From: Cellulomonas cellasea
GTDB lineage: Bacteria; Actinomycetota; Actinomycetes; Actinomycetales; Cellulomonadaceae
NCBI RefSeq assembly: GCF_006538745.1
Contig: NZ_BJLR01000001.1
Span: forward strand, 62,001-126,000
Reading direction: 5' to 3'
DNA length: 64,000 bases
Shown: positions 15,623 through 24,885 of the stretch, piece after piece
How the letters are laid out: every line of letters starts with the position of its first letter
Numbering within the stretch: the first letter of the stretch is position 1
Program-made: the position numbers and the translations under genes
Notes under the pieces: model-generated
Told to the model about the DNA's origin: nothing
The model's database searches: none
The model's input: the letters and a program-made list of their open reading frames with translations, nothing else

Positions 15623-18600
15623 TCAGTCGAGCTCTGCTTCCGCCGCGATGGCGTCCGCCAGGGCGGCGTCGAGGGCGTCCTGCGCCTCGCCGTACGCCGC
15701 GAAGTCGCCCGCAGCGAGCGCCGCCTCGCCCCGTTCGATCGCCTCGCGCGCCTCGGTCAGCGCGGTGTCGAGGCGTGTGCGGGCGTCGGCCGCGCCGCCC
15801 CCGGTGCCGCCCCCGGTGTCCGGCTCGGCGCCGGTGTCGGTGCCCGGGTCCGTCCCCGTGTCGGTGCCCGGGTCCGTCCCGGTGTCGGCGCCCGGGTCCG
15901 TCCCGGCGTCGCCGCCCTCGGCCCCGGCGTCCCCGTCGAAGACCTGGTCGAGCGCCTCGTCGAGCGTGTTCGCGAACCCGATCTCGTCACCGAACGCCAC
16001 GAGGACCTTCTGCAGCAGCGGGAACCGCGTCCCTGCGGACGACTGCACGTAGACCGGCTGCACGTACAGCAGGCCGCCGCCGACGGGCAGCGTCAGGAGG
16101 TTGCCGCGCACCACCGTGGAGTTCTGCTGCGCGAGCAGGTTGAGCTCCGTCGAGACCGTCGGGTTCGAGTCGAAGTTGTTGTTCACCTGACCCGGTCCGG
16201 GGACCGTCGAGTCGCGGGGCAGCTCGAGCAGCCGCAGCTGGCCATAGCCCTCCGCCGGCTCGCCCGCCTGGTCACCGGCCTCCGCGTCGACCGCGAGGAA
16301 GCCGCTGAGCACGTTGCGCGCGTTCGTCGTCCCACCTGAGGCCGGGATGAACGTCGACATGAGCGAGAAGGTCGCGCGCTCCTGGTCGGGCATCTTGAGC
16401 GTCAGGTAGTACGGCGGCTGCGGCACCTGGGCGTCACCAAGCGTCGGGTCGTTCGGGTTGGCCCAGAAGTCACCGCCCGAGAAGAACTCCTCGGCCTCGG
16501 TCACGTGGTACCGCGTGAGCAGGTTGCGCTGCACCTTGAACAGGTCCTCGGGGTAGCGCAGGTGGCTCATGAGGTCCCCGCTGATCTCCGAGACCGGCTT
16601 GAGGCTCGACGGGAACACGTCCTGCCACGCCTGCAGCACCGGGTCCTCGGTGTCCCACGCGTAGAGGTTCACCGTGCCGTCGTACGCGTCCACGGTCGCC
16701 TTGACCGAGTTGCGGATGTAGTTGACGGTCTGCGGCAGCAGCGCGTCGATGCTCTCGGAACGCTGCGTGACCGAGTCGATCGTCGCGTCGTCGAGCGCGC
16801 GCGACGCGGCGTAGGGGTAGCCGTCGCTCGTCGTGTACCCGTCGATGACCCACACGACCCGACCGTCCACGACCGCGGGGTACTGCCGGCCGTCGATCGT
16901 CAGGTACGGCGCGACCTTCTCGACGCGCGTGCGCGGGTCGCGGTCGTAGAGGATCTGCGACTCGGACGTCACGCGCTCCGAGAAGAGGATCTCCTGCGAG
17001 CCGAACTTGAGCGCGTAGAGCAGCTTGGTGAGCGGGTCGCCGATCTCGGGTCCCGCGGACACCTCGTCGGTCGGGAACGAGGTGTTGACCTGGCCGCCGG
17101 ACTCGTCGTCCGGGTAGTCCAGCTCCCAGTCGCGGGCACCGTCGGGCGCACCGACGATCGAGTACAGCGGCGACTCCGGGCTGAAGTAGATGCGCTCCTC
17201 GTACTCGCCCATCTGGCCGGAGGAGGGGATGCCCTGCTCCCAGAACGCGGGACGCCCACCGGCGGCCGTCGTGTTGCCGTACGCCGCGACGACCCCGAAC
17301 CCGTGCGTGTAGACGGTGTGGTCGTTGGTCCAGTTGCGCTGGCCCTCGCTCAGCCCGTCGAGCGCGAGCTCGCGGACGGCGATCACGGTGTCCTGGCTCT
17401 CGCCCTCGATCTCGTACCGGTCGACGGCGAGGGTGTCCGCGAAGCTGTAGTAGCCCTTGTTCTGCTGCAGCTGCCGGAACGACGGGCTGACGATCTGCGG
17501 GTCGAGCAGGCGGATCGACGCCGTCGTGTCGGTGTCCGCACGGAGCTGGCCCGCCTCGGCGGTGACGTTCGCCTCGTACGGCTGGACGGCGACGTCCTCG
17601 AGGTCGAACGCCTTGAGGGTCGCGTCGATGTTGCGCTGGATGTACGGAGCCTCCGCGTCCTGCTGGTTCGGCGTGACCTGGAAGCGCTGGACGACCGCGG
17701 GGTAGACACCGCCCACCGCGACCGCGGCGACGACCATGAGCCCGAGGCCGATGGCCGGCAACCGCCAGTTGCCGCGCACCGCGGTGATGACGAACAGGAT
17801 CGCGACGAACACCGCGACGCCGGCGAGGATCGCCTTCGACGGGATCACCGCGTTGACGTCGGTGTAGCTGGCGCCCTCGAACCGGCTGCCCTCGCGCGTC
17901 AGCACCGAGTAGCGGTCGAGCCAGTAGTTCGCCCCGATGAGGAGCATGAGCGCCGCGCCGAGGATCGACAGGTGGATGCGCGCGGACGGCGTGGTCCGGG
18001 GTGCGCCCGCCGGTCCGCCGACGCGGATCCCGCCGTACAGGTACTGGGTCGCGATGCCGCCGATCGCCGAGAGCACGACGACCGCCATGAGGAACGACAC
18101 GACGAACCGCAGGCCGGGCAGCGTGAACACGTAGAACCCGATGTCGAGCCCGTACTCGGGGTCCTTCTCGCCGAACGGGACGGCGTTCATCCAGAGCTGG
18201 ACCGTGCTCCACTGCTGCGACGCCGCGCCGCCGGCGAACAGCCCGAGCACCGCCGGGCCGGCGACCATGACGAGGCGGCGCAGCGGCTCGATGGCCTCGC
18301 GGTACTGGTCGAGGCTCGCCTGCTCCTGCGTCGACGGCGCGTAGATGGGCCGCGAGCGGTACGCGAAGCTCAGGCTCGCCGCGACGCCCCCGGCCATGAG
18401 CAGGAAGCCGAGCGCGAAGAGCACGGCGCGCGTGCCCCACTCGGTGCGCAGGACGCCGACGTAGCCGAGCTGGTCGAACCAGAGGACCTCGGTCCAGACC
18501 TGCGCGAGGATCAGGACGAGCACGACGATCACGCCGAGCACGACGAGGGTCGGTCCGAGCGGGCCGCGCCGTCGACCGGGTGGCCGCGGGCTGGGTCGGC

Positions 18601-18625
18601 GGGCGGTGGGGTTCGCGAAGGTCAC
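15623..18625 (-). CDS. UPF0182 family large membrane protein
   Basis: A 1000-residue member of the UPF0182 family, conserved in Actinobacteria and of unknown function. After a Pro/Arg-rich cytoplasmic start, seven hydrophobic segments occupy about residues 25-310 (first: LGPTLVVLGVIVVLVLILAQ). A large extracellular region runs from about 310 to 880 and includes AVVDGRVVWVIDGYTTSDGY and VNYIRNSVKATVDAYDGTVN, typical of the family. The C-terminal ~120 residues are acidic, carry a repeated GTDPGTDT segment and end in a helical Ala/Glu-rich coil. GTG 18625 starts immediately before the family's N-terminus with GACGAGGAC upstream. It is divergent from the PPA1309 gene and followed by a strong hairpin. 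Confidence 0.93.
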   Translation of the reverse strand: MTFANPTARRPSPRPPGRRRGPLGPTLVVLGVIVVLVLILAQVWTEVLWFDQLGYVGVLRTEWGTRAVLFALGFLLMAGGVAASLSFAYRSRPIYAPSTQEQASLDQYREAIEPLRRLVMVAGPAVLGLFAGGAASQQWSTVQLWMNAVPFGEKDPEYGLDIGFYVFTLPGLRFVVSFLMAVVVLSAIGGIATQYLYGGIRVGGPAGAPRTTPSARIHLSILGAALMLLIGANYWLDRYSVLTREGSRFEGASYTDVNAVIPSKAILAGVAVFVAILFVITAVRGNWRLPAIGLGLMVVAAVAVGGVYPAVVQRFQVTPNQQDAEAPYIQRNIDATLKAFDLEDVAVQPYEANVTAEAGQLRADTDTTASIRLLDPQIVSPSFRQLQQNKGYYSFADTLAVDRYEIEGESQDTVIAVRELALDGLSEGQRNWTNDHTVYTHGFGVVAAYGNTTAAGGRPAFWEQGIPSSGQMGEYEERIYFSPESPLYSIVGAPDGARDWELDYPDDESGGQVNTSFPTDEVSAGPEIGDPLTKLLYALKFGSQEILFSERVTSESQILYDRDPRTRVEKVAPYLTIDGRQYPAVVDGRVVWVIDGYTTSDGYPYAASRALDDATIDSVTQRSESIDALLPQTVNYIRNSVKATVDAYDGTVNLYAWDTEDPVLQAWQDVFPSSLKPVSEISGDLMSHLRYPEDLFKVQRNLLTRYHVTEAEEFFSGGDFWANPNDPTLGDAQVPQPPYYLTLKMPDQERATFSLMSTFIPASGGTTNARNVLSGFLAVDAEAGDQAGEPAEGYGQLRLLELPRDSTVPGPGQVNNNFDSNPTVSTELNLLAQQNSTVVRGNLLTLPVGGGLLYVQPVYVQSSAGTRFPLLQKVLVAFGDEIGFANTLDEALDQVFDGDAGAEGGDAGTDPGADTGTDPGTDTGTDPGTDTGAEPDTGGGTGGGAADARTRLDTALTEAREAIERGEAALAAGDFAAYGEAQDALDAALADAIAAEAELD
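15834..15905 (-). repeat. 24-bp tandem repeat, three copies, in the UPF0182 C-terminus
   Basis: Three adjoining 24-base units (15834-15857, 15858-15881, 15882-15905) each contain CCCGGGTCCGTCCC and encode GTDPGTDT-type octapeptides on the minus strand. Copies differ at only a few positions, so the number may vary between strains. Confidence 0.8.
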
Positions 18626-18722
18626 GGGGTCAGGGTCCTCGTCATCGGTGACAGCTGGGGCACAGTCCGTGAACGTCCCGCCGCTGCCCGGGGTTCCCGT
18701 GGGAGCGGGTACGGATGGGACG

Positions 18723-19295
18723 ATGTCGGACGTGGACGAGCCCATCCTGCCCCTGTCACCCCCGTCGGCGCGCGCGAGCCTGGCCGAGGCCGTCCGCGAG
18801 ATCGAGCGGCACGTCGCGACAGGCGGCTGGGACGGCCCGGTGCGGGTCTTCGCGCTGGTGCGCACCGCCGCGGCGCTCGCCGCCGAGCCCGGCCTCGCCG
18901 CGCAGCTGCCGCCCGCCGTCGTCGCGCTCGCCCGGCACGACGAGCACCACCTGACGTCGGTCGAGCAGGAGGACCTGCCGGGCGCGACGGACCTCGAGCA
19001 GCTCCTCGCCGGGATCGAGTGGCCCGCGGGGGTCGACGGCGCGGCGGTCACCGTCGAGCGCGTCGTGCTGCCGCCGGCCGCAGAGGAGGGCGTCCCGACC
19101 GACCCCGACGAGGCGCTCGCCTACCTCATGGCGCACCCCGACCGGCAGGACGTGCGGATCGCGGTGGGCGCGCTGCGCGACGGCACGAGCTGGTGCGCGG
19201 TCCGCAGCCGCAGCAACGACAGCGACGACTCCGTCGGCCAGGGGCCGGACCTCGTGCCCGGGCTCGTCGAGGCCGTGGTCGCGACCCTGCACTGA
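18723..19295 (+). CDS. PPA1309 family protein
   Basis: A 190-residue actinobacteria-specific protein of unknown function. It shows the family layout: SLAEAVREIERHVATGGWDG, FALVRTAAALAAEPGLAAQL, HHLTSVEQEDLPGATDLEQL and a C-terminal block with EEGVPTDPDEALAYLMAHPD followed by GALRDGTSWCAVR. No transmembrane or catalytic motif is evident. ATG 18723 is the first start after the divergent promoter region it shares with the UPF0182 gene. This pairing recurs in many actinobacteria (recalled), suggesting a functional link I cannot name. Confidence 0.85.
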   Translation: MSDVDEPILPLSPPSARASLAEAVREIERHVATGGWDGPVRVFALVRTAAALAAEPGLAAQLPPAVVALARHDEHHLTSVEQEDLPGATDLEQLLAGIEWPAGVDGAAVTVERVVLPPAAEEGVPTDPDEALAYLMAHPDRQDVRIAVGALRDGTSWCAVRSRSNDSDDSVGQGPDLVPGLVEAVVATLH

Positions 19296-19306
19296 GCCGC
19301 GCGCGT

Positions 19307-19320
19307 CCCGCCGCGGCGGG
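19307..19320. terminator. Palindrome between convergent genes
   Basis: A perfect 14-base palindrome CCCGCCGCGGCGGG follows the PPA1309 stop by 11 bases and precedes the stop of the convergent protease gene. It probably ends both transcripts, together with the flanking GC-rich repeats. Confidence 0.5.
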
Positions 19321-19356
19321 CCGCGCAGCAGCGGCGGCCCGGCGGCGCCGGTCCCG

Positions 19357-20634
19357 TCAGGAGCAGGCCGGCAGGTCGTCCGTCTCGCCGGCGCCGATCG
19401 CGACGACCGCCTCGCGCGCGTCGTGCAGCGTCGCCACGGACACCACGCGCAGCCCGTCCGGCACGTGCCCGACGACCTCGTCGCAGTTGCCCTCGGGCGC
19501 CAGGAACCAGGTGGCGCCGTCGCGCACCGCGCCGCCGAGCTTCTGCTGGATGCCGCCGATGGGCCCGACCTCGCCCGACGCGTCCATGGTGCCGGTCCCC
19601 GCGATCACGGCGCCCTGCGCCTCGTCCTCCGGGGTCAGCCGGTCGATGATCCCGAGCGCGAACATCGTGCCGGCGCTGGGCCCGCCGATGTCCTCGATCT
19701 GGATCGTGACCTCGACGGGCTCGCCGATCTCCGGGTCGATCACGGGCAGCTCGAACTGCGGGTCGACGAGCACGCCGAGCCGGCTCCCGCCGCCCTCGCG
19801 CTCCCCGGTCACGATCTCGAGCTCGCGGTCCTCGTCCGCGCGCACGACGCCGAGCCGCACGGTCGTGCCCGGCTCGATCTCCCGGAGCAGGTCGGTGAGC
19901 TGCGTGAACGACGTCAGCGTCGTCCCGTCGAGCGACGCCAGCACGTCGCCCTCCTCGACGACGCCGTCGGACCCGCTGCCCTCCTCGGCGCCGGCCACGC
20001 TCAGCGTCGCGGGGACCTCGTGCCCGAGCTCCTCGAGCGCGGCGACGGTCGCGTTCTCCTGCGACGAGACCATCGCGGCCTGGTTCTGCTCCTTGAGGCT
20101 GTCCTGCGAGACGTCGGGCGGGAAGACCTCCTCGACCGGGCGGACCGCGGTCAGCGGGTCCCACCAGCCGCGCAGCACGTCGACGACGTTCGACGGGTAG
20201 CCGGGGCCGCCGGTCGTGGAGACGGTGGTGAGCAGCAGCTCGCCCGTCGCGGGGAAGGTCTCCGCGCCCTCGATCGAGATGAGCGGCGTCCCGGACTGCT
20301 CGCCGAGCGTGTCCCGGGTCGGGCCGGGCGAGCTCACCGCGTAGGGCGCGGGCAGCACGACAAGGCCCCCGAGCAGCACGGCGGTCCCGAGCATCGCGAC
20401 GGAGAGCGTGACGTTGCGCGGCGAGACGGGCGTCGGGTCGTCGTCGGCGCCGGGCGCGCCCGGCGCGTCCACCGCGACGGGTCCCCCGGCGGCGGACGAC
20501 CCGTCGTGCTGGCCGGCGGCACGCGTCAGGTCATCGCCCGCCACGCCGCCGCGGGCCTCGGCGCCGTCGCTCGCGGCGGCACGGCTCGGGTACCCGGAGG
20601 TCCGGGCGTGGGCGGGGAGGTTCTCGTCGGGCAC
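19357..20634 (-). CDS. YlbL-like PDZ and Lon-type (S16) membrane protease
   Basis: A 425-residue protein. A disordered cytoplasmic N-terminus (1-72) is followed by one membrane helix at about 76-96 (LSVAMLGTAVLLGGLVVLPA), a PDZ domain at about 215-280 (VVEEGDVLASLDGTTL) and a C-terminal Lon-type protease domain. The S16 dyad is visible as Ser320 in IGGPSAGTMF and Lys365 in GGIQQK. The family (YlbL/Rv3194c type) is anchored with the protease outside the membrane; substrates are largely unknown. The GTG start lies seven bases after the stop of the upstream epimerase-like gene, so the two form an operon. Confidence 0.93.
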   Translation of the reverse strand: MPDENLPAHARTSGYPSRAAASDGAEARGGVAGDDLTRAAGQHDGSSAAGGPVAVDAPGAPGADDDPTPVSPRNVTLSVAMLGTAVLLGGLVVLPAPYAVSSPGPTRDTLGEQSGTPLISIEGAETFPATGELLLTTVSTTGGPGYPSNVVDVLRGWWDPLTAVRPVEEVFPPDVSQDSLKEQNQAAMVSSQENATVAALEELGHEVPATLSVAGAEEGSGSDGVVEEGDVLASLDGTTLTSFTQLTDLLREIEPGTTVRLGVVRADEDRELEIVTGEREGGGSRLGVLVDPQFELPVIDPEIGEPVEVTIQIEDIGGPSAGTMFALGIIDRLTPEDEAQGAVIAGTGTMDASGEVGPIGGIQQKLGGAVRDGATWFLAPEGNCDEVVGHVPDGLRVVSVATLHDAREAVVAIGAGETDDLPACS

Positions 20635-20641
20635 CCCCCGA

Positions 20642-21760
20642 TCATCCCCTACGCCGGCCGCGCGCCTGCTTCAGGACGGCGGCGGTCCCGATCAGCGCGA
20701 CCGCCGCACCCGCCGCGCCGAGGGCCGCCGCGTCGCGCGCGCCGAAGCGCCGGCCCGCGAGCGCGATGCGACCCTGCACCGCGACCAGCAGCACGTCGAG
20801 GCACTCCGCGGTGGTCCATCGCGCCTCCCAGCCGGCCGCGCGCAGCCCGTCGCTCGCGACCGACCACGGGTACACCGCATACGCGAGCTCGGCGCCGGGT
20901 GCGGGCAGGACGCCGACCCGGTGCAGGCGCTCCGCGGTGCCGAACGCCGTGGCGGCTGCGAGCTCGACGCGCCGCATCCCCGCCGCGGCCTCGACCTCGC
21001 GCGCGCTCAGCTCGTCGGCGGCGCCGACGGTCAGCGGGCCGGTGAGCCGCGCGTCGACGGCGGTCGCGACGGCCGACGCGAGGTCGTCGACGTGCACGAA
21101 CTGCCAGCACCGCTCCACGCCCCGGACCGTGAGCAGGCGCGGCGCCTCGAAGTGCCGGGTCAGGAGCGTGTCGAGCCCGGGCCCGACGAGCGCGGCCGGG
21201 CGCAGGACCGTCACGAGCGGCGACCGGCGCCGGGCCGCGCGCGCGAGCACCGCCTCGACCGCGAGCAGGTCGCCGACGACGCCGTCGCGCAGCCCGTCGT
21301 CCGGCGCCTCGCCCGTCCGGCGCAGCGAGCGCCCGGCCCCGCTGCCGTGCCCCAGGATCGGGTCGCCGTCGTGGATCGTCGGACGGTCCGGGGCAGCCCC
21401 GTGCACCATCGCCGACGACACCGCGACGAGGTGCCGCACGCCCGCCTCGCGCGCCGCCGAGACCACGCGCGCCGCGTGCGCGACCGCCTCGGCGCGCCGC
21501 TCCTCGGCGGGCACGGCCCACGCCGCCTGGAGGTCCCCGCCGTGCGCGACGAGCACCACGACCTCGGCGCCCGCGAGCGCCGCGTGCGGCTCCTGCTCGG
21601 GCACCGCGTCGAGCCGCCGGACCACCCGCGGGCCGTTCGCGGACAGCCAGCCGTCGAGCGCCGTCGCGACCGGTCCGACGCCCACGACGACGAGCTCGCC
21701 CGGCACCGCGTCCCCGCCGCGCGCACCACTGCGCCCTGAGCGAACCTCGCGCTGCACCAT
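20642..21760 (-). CDS. NAD-dependent epimerase/dehydratase-like protein, atypical
   Basis: A 372-residue extended-SDR-like protein. The N-terminal dinucleotide motif is altered (VVVGVGPVATAL in place of TGxxGxxG). AVSSAMVHGAAPDRPT matches the catalytic Ser strand, but the usual YxxxK helix is replaced by VVGDLLAVEAVL, so dehydrogenase activity is doubtful. VTVLRPAALVGPGLDTLL and WQFVHVDDLASAVATAVDA are well conserved. The C-terminus ends with a hydrophobic helix (AALGAAGAAVALIGTAAVLK). ATG 21760 has GAGGCGACGAG upstream. It is first in an operon with the membrane protease, hinting at an envelope role. Confidence 0.82.
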   Translation of the reverse strand: MVQREVRSGRSGARGGDAVPGELVVVGVGPVATALDGWLSANGPRVVRRLDAVPEQEPHAALAGAEVVVLVAHGGDLQAAWAVPAEERRAEAVAHAARVVSAAREAGVRHLVAVSSAMVHGAAPDRPTIHDGDPILGHGSGAGRSLRRTGEAPDDGLRDGVVGDLLAVEAVLARAARRRSPLVTVLRPAALVGPGLDTLLTRHFEAPRLLTVRGVERCWQFVHVDDLASAVATAVDARLTGPLTVGAADELSAREVEAAAGMRRVELAAATAFGTAERLHRVGVLPAPGAELAYAVYPWSVASDGLRAAGWEARWTTAECLDVLLVAVQGRIALAGRRFGARDAAALGAAGAAVALIGTAAVLKQARGRRRG

Positions 21761-21835
21761 CTCGTCGCCTCTGCTCTGTGGTTACCGTGGGACACCGCCT
21801 GCCTCCCGCCGGCACATCGTCCCAGGAGCACGCCG

Positions 21836-23257
21836 ATGAGCACCGACCGCCCCGCCGGATCGTCCCCCGACGGCGAGGACACCCCTGCGCCGTGGGACGA
21901 GATCCTGCGCCAGATGTTCGGACCGGACGCCGAGGAGGCGCTCGCCCAGCTCCGCGCGCAGGGCATGGACCCGGCGGCGATGGCGGCGGCCTCGGGGCTC
22001 CCCGACGACCCCCGGCTGCTCGGCCAGGTCCTCGACCAGGTCCGCCGCCTGCTCGCGTCCTCGGGCGAGGGGCCGGTCAACTGGGACATCGCGCACGACG
22101 TGGCCCGCCAGGCCGCGGTGACCGAGGGCGACCCGTCGCTGACCGCGCTCCAGGCGAAGCAGGTCAGCGACGCGCTGTCGGTCGCCGAGCTGTGGCTCGA
22201 CGCCGCGACCGACCTGCCCCCCGCGGGCGGTCCGGTCCGTGCGTGGAGCCGCTCCGAGTGGGTCGAGCAGACCCTGCCGACGTGGCGCACGCTCACCGAG
22301 CCCGTCGCGTCGTCGCTCACGACCGCGCTCGCCGGCGCCCTCGCCGAGCAGATGCCCGAGGACCTCGACGCGCAGGGGCTGCCCCCGGGGATGCTCGTGC
22401 CCGGCACCCCGACCGACCCCGCCCAGCTCGTGCGCACCCTCGGCGCCGCGGTGTTCGGGATGCAGGTCGGCCAGGCCGCCGGGACGCTCTCGCGCGAGGT
22501 CTTCGGGATCACCGACATCGGCCTGCCGCTCGTCCGGGAACCCTCGACCGCGCTCGTCCCCTCGAACGTCGAGGCGTTCGCCGCCGGGCTCGACGCACCG
22601 CTCGAGGAGGTCCGCCTCTACCTCGCGCTCCGCGAGGCCGCGCACGCCCGGCTGTTCACGCACGTCGCCTGGCTGCGCGCGCACCTGCTCGGCGCCGTCG
22701 AGGCGTACGCCCGCGGCATCACGGTCGACCTCGACCAGCTCGAGGAGGCCGTCGCCTCGATCGACCCGACCGACATGTCGGCGCTGCAGTCCGCGCTCTC
22801 GGGCGGTGTCTTCAACCCGCACACGACGGACGAGCAGAAGGCCGTGCTCGGCCGGCTCGAGACCGCCCTCGCGCTCGTCGAGGGCTGGGTCGACGAGGTC
22901 ACGTCCGTCGCGGCCCTCCCCCACCTGCCGCACGCCGTTGCGCTGCGCGAGATGATCCGCCGGCGCCGCGCCGCGGGCGGACCCGCCGAGCAGACGTTCG
23001 CGACGCTCGTCGGCCTCGAGCTGCGCCCCCGCCGGTCGCGCGACGCCGCGGCGCTGTGGGCCCGCATCACGGCCGACGGCGGACCCGAGGCGCGCGACGC
23101 CGTGTGGGACCACCCCGACCTGCTGCCGACCGACGAGGACCTCGACGACCCGAACGGGTACGCGGCGCGGCGCCAGACGGCCAGCGACGCGGCGGCGGAC
23201 GTCGACCGCGCGCTCGCGGAGATCCTCGGCGAGGAGCCGGAGAAGCCGCAGGGCTGA
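21836..23257 (+). CDS. Zinc-dependent metalloprotease, DUF2342 family
   Basis: A 473-residue DUF2342/coenzyme F420 biosynthesis-associated family protein, common across Actinobacteria. The signature helix LREAAHARLFTHVAWLRAHL (E266, H269) is the presumed zinc motif in place of a classical HExxH. Other family segments are GAAVFGMQVGQAAGTLSREV, EVTSVAALPHLPHAVALREM and the C-terminal FATLVGLELRPRRSRDAAAL. No experimental function is known to me. ATG 21836 has CAGGAGCACGCCG upstream. It is divergent from the epimerase/protease operon. Confidence 0.9.
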   Translation: MSTDRPAGSSPDGEDTPAPWDEILRQMFGPDAEEALAQLRAQGMDPAAMAAASGLPDDPRLLGQVLDQVRRLLASSGEGPVNWDIAHDVARQAAVTEGDPSLTALQAKQVSDALSVAELWLDAATDLPPAGGPVRAWSRSEWVEQTLPTWRTLTEPVASSLTTALAGALAEQMPEDLDAQGLPPGMLVPGTPTDPAQLVRTLGAAVFGMQVGQAAGTLSREVFGITDIGLPLVREPSTALVPSNVEAFAAGLDAPLEEVRLYLALREAAHARLFTHVAWLRAHLLGAVEAYARGITVDLDQLEEAVASIDPTDMSALQSALSGGVFNPHTTDEQKAVLGRLETALALVEGWVDEVTSVAALPHLPHAVALREMIRRRRAAGGPAEQTFATLVGLELRPRRSRDAAALWARITADGGPEARDAVWDHPDLLPTDEDLDDPNGYAARRQTASDAAADVDRALAEILGEEPEKPQG

Positions 23258-23354
23258 CCGCAGGGAGCGCCCGGCACCCAAGCCGCGGGTACGTGGGCGC
23301 GGTCGGCCGGGCACCCGGCGCGTCACCCCTCCGGGCGGTCCGCGGGTCGCGACG

Positions 23355-24188
23355 TCACCGCTCCGGGCGGTCCGCCGCGACCTCGTCGACCTCGTCGAGC
23401 CCGGTGCCGTCGAGCCCCGCGTCGTCGTCCCCGCCGGTCGGGTCGTCCTCCGACTCGTCGTCCACGTCCCCGCCGAGCGTCGGCTGCTGGCCCGTGCGCG
23501 CGCGCTCGTGCCCGTACGCGACGCCCTCGAGGAAGCCCCGCGCGCGGTCCGTGCGCGGGTACGCGTCGAGCTCGGCCCAGAAGTCCGGCCCGTGACCGGC
23601 GTGCAGGAGGTGCACCAGCTCGTGCAGCAGCACGTAGTCGAGCACCCAGCCGGGCATGCCCTGCAGCCGGTCGGAGATCCGGATGGTCCCGTCGAGCGGC
23701 GTGCACGAGCCCCATCGCCGGCCCTGGTTGCTCGACCACGTGACGCTCGCCGGACGCGCCCGTCCGGCGAGGTAGCGCGCCGAGAGCCCGGCGGCACGCT
23801 CGGCGAGCTGCACGTCCGACGGCCGCCGCCGGCGCTCCTGCCGCTCCAGCCGGGTCACCATGCGCTGGACCCACTCGCGCTCCTGCGCACGCGTGAAGCG
23901 CGCGGGGATCGCGATGATCGTGCGGTCGCCGTCGCGGTAGGCGGTCACCGTGCGCACACGGTTGCGCGAGCGGCGCACCTCGACGGGGCCGACGGGCGTG
24001 TGCTCGGGCGGCGCGTCGGCGGTGCGCGGCGCGGCCGAGCGGGCGCGCGAGGAGGGTGTGCGGCTGGCACGCGACCCCGGCTCGGCGGACGTGCCGGCGG
24101 CGGGCTCGGACCTCGTCCGGCGGGCGGCCCCGGCCGGCGCAGCCCGACGCGGCCGGGCCGACTGCCCCGGCCCGGTTCCTGCGGGCAT
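23355..24188 (-). CDS. YgjP/WLM-type M48-like metallopeptidase
   Basis: A 277-residue protein. The first ~70 residues are disordered and basic. The YgjP-like domain follows with VRTVTAYRDGDRTIIAIP, NQGRRWGSCTPLDGTIRIS, and the zinc site HELVH at 189-193 with H199 in the GHGPDFW motif as third ligand. The tail from about 235 is acidic (DDESEDDPTGGDDD). Family members are thought to be SprT/Wss1-like metal proteases acting on protein or protein-DNA substrates; this one is untested. ATG 24188 follows GAGGGCGCC at a fair distance; the 44-codon-longer reading lacks a ribosome site. Confidence 0.88.
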   Translation of the reverse strand: MPAGTGPGQSARPRRAAPAGAARRTRSEPAAGTSAEPGSRASRTPSSRARSAAPRTADAPPEHTPVGPVEVRRSRNRVRTVTAYRDGDRTIIAIPARFTRAQEREWVQRMVTRLERQERRRRPSDVQLAERAAGLSARYLAGRARPASVTWSSNQGRRWGSCTPLDGTIRISDRLQGMPGWVLDYVLLHELVHLLHAGHGPDFWAELDAYPRTDRARGFLEGVAYGHERARTGQQPTLGGDVDDESEDDPTGGDDDAGLDGTGLDEVDEVAADRPER

Positions 24189-24561
24189 GGCGGAGGCGCC
24201 CTCGGCCGGGTGCTCGCGGCGCCGCTCCACGCCGTGCACGCTATCGGCTCGGGCCCACGGGATGCGCCCACCTCGCCGTGGCGCGTGCGACGCCGTCTGG
24301 CCGGCGCGCCGACGCACCACGAGGCCGGCGCGCCGAGTCCCCGCCCGCCGGCGACCGCCCGCCGGCGCCGCACGTCCCCCGAACGGGGGGGCACGGTTCC
24401 CTTCCGGGCCTCCATTACGGCGAGTCGAGCCCGTCGCCGCCCCCCGCAGGGCCGCCGCGATTACTGTGGGGCTCGCTCAGGTCGGGGCGGCTCCCCTCAT
24501 CTCGACCGGGCCGCCGGGCCGACGGACGCGCCCGATGTCCGCAGACGCGAGGAGACCTGTC
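24189..24561. other. Divergent promoter region
   Basis: No gene is supported here. TACTGT (24472-24477) is a reasonable -10 hexamer for the DUF5679 gene, giving an untranslated leader of about 80 bases. Leftward promoters for the metallopeptidase gene were not resolved. Confidence 0.4.
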
Positions 24562-24720
24562 ATGGCCGAGACCTACAAGGGCGAGTTCTACTGCGTGAAG
24601 TGCAAGGAGAAGCGCCAGGCCGAGGGCGACGTCGTCGTCTCGGAGTCCGGCCGCAAGATGGCCAAGGGCGTGTGCCCCGTGTGCGGCACCAAGCTCAACC
24701 GCATCCTCGGCAAGGCCTGA
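24562..24720 (+). CDS. DUF5679 zinc-ribbon protein
   Basis: A 52-residue protein with two CxxC knuckles, C11-VK-C14 and C38-PV-C41, forming a predicted zinc ribbon around a charged centre (KEKRQAEGDVVVSESGRKMA). The family is conserved in Actinobacteria and has no known function; the fold suggests nucleic-acid or ribosome contact. ATG 24562 has a strong GAGGAG ribosome site. A perfect hairpin follows the stop, so it is monocistronic and probably well expressed. Confidence 0.93.
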   Translation: MAETYKGEFYCVKCKEKRQAEGDVVVSESGRKMAKGVCPVCGTKLNRILGKA

Positions 24721-24744
24721 GCCCCACCCAGGCACCGCACGCCT

Positions 24745-24774
24745 CGAGGCGCCGTCCGGTCGGACGGCGCCTCG
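24745..24774 (+). terminator. Hairpin terminator after DUF5679
   Basis: CGAGGCGCCGTCCG (24745-24758) is followed after two bases by its exact complement (24761-24774), 24 bases beyond the stop codon. Confidence 0.8.
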
Positions 24775-24885
24775 CGCGCGTCCGGGCCTGTGGACAGCCG
24801 CGGAACGGCGGCGGCCGGTGCCACGCTGTGCGGCATCGGGTCGTCGGCGTCGGGCCGGCGCACGCACGGCCGAGAGGGGTCGCTC

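Noticed and set aside
16505-20200. Plus-strand open frame of over 1,200 codons opposite UPF0182 and the YlbL-like protease
   Set aside because: It is antisense to two recognised genes, crosses the real PPA1309 gene in another frame and has biased composition.
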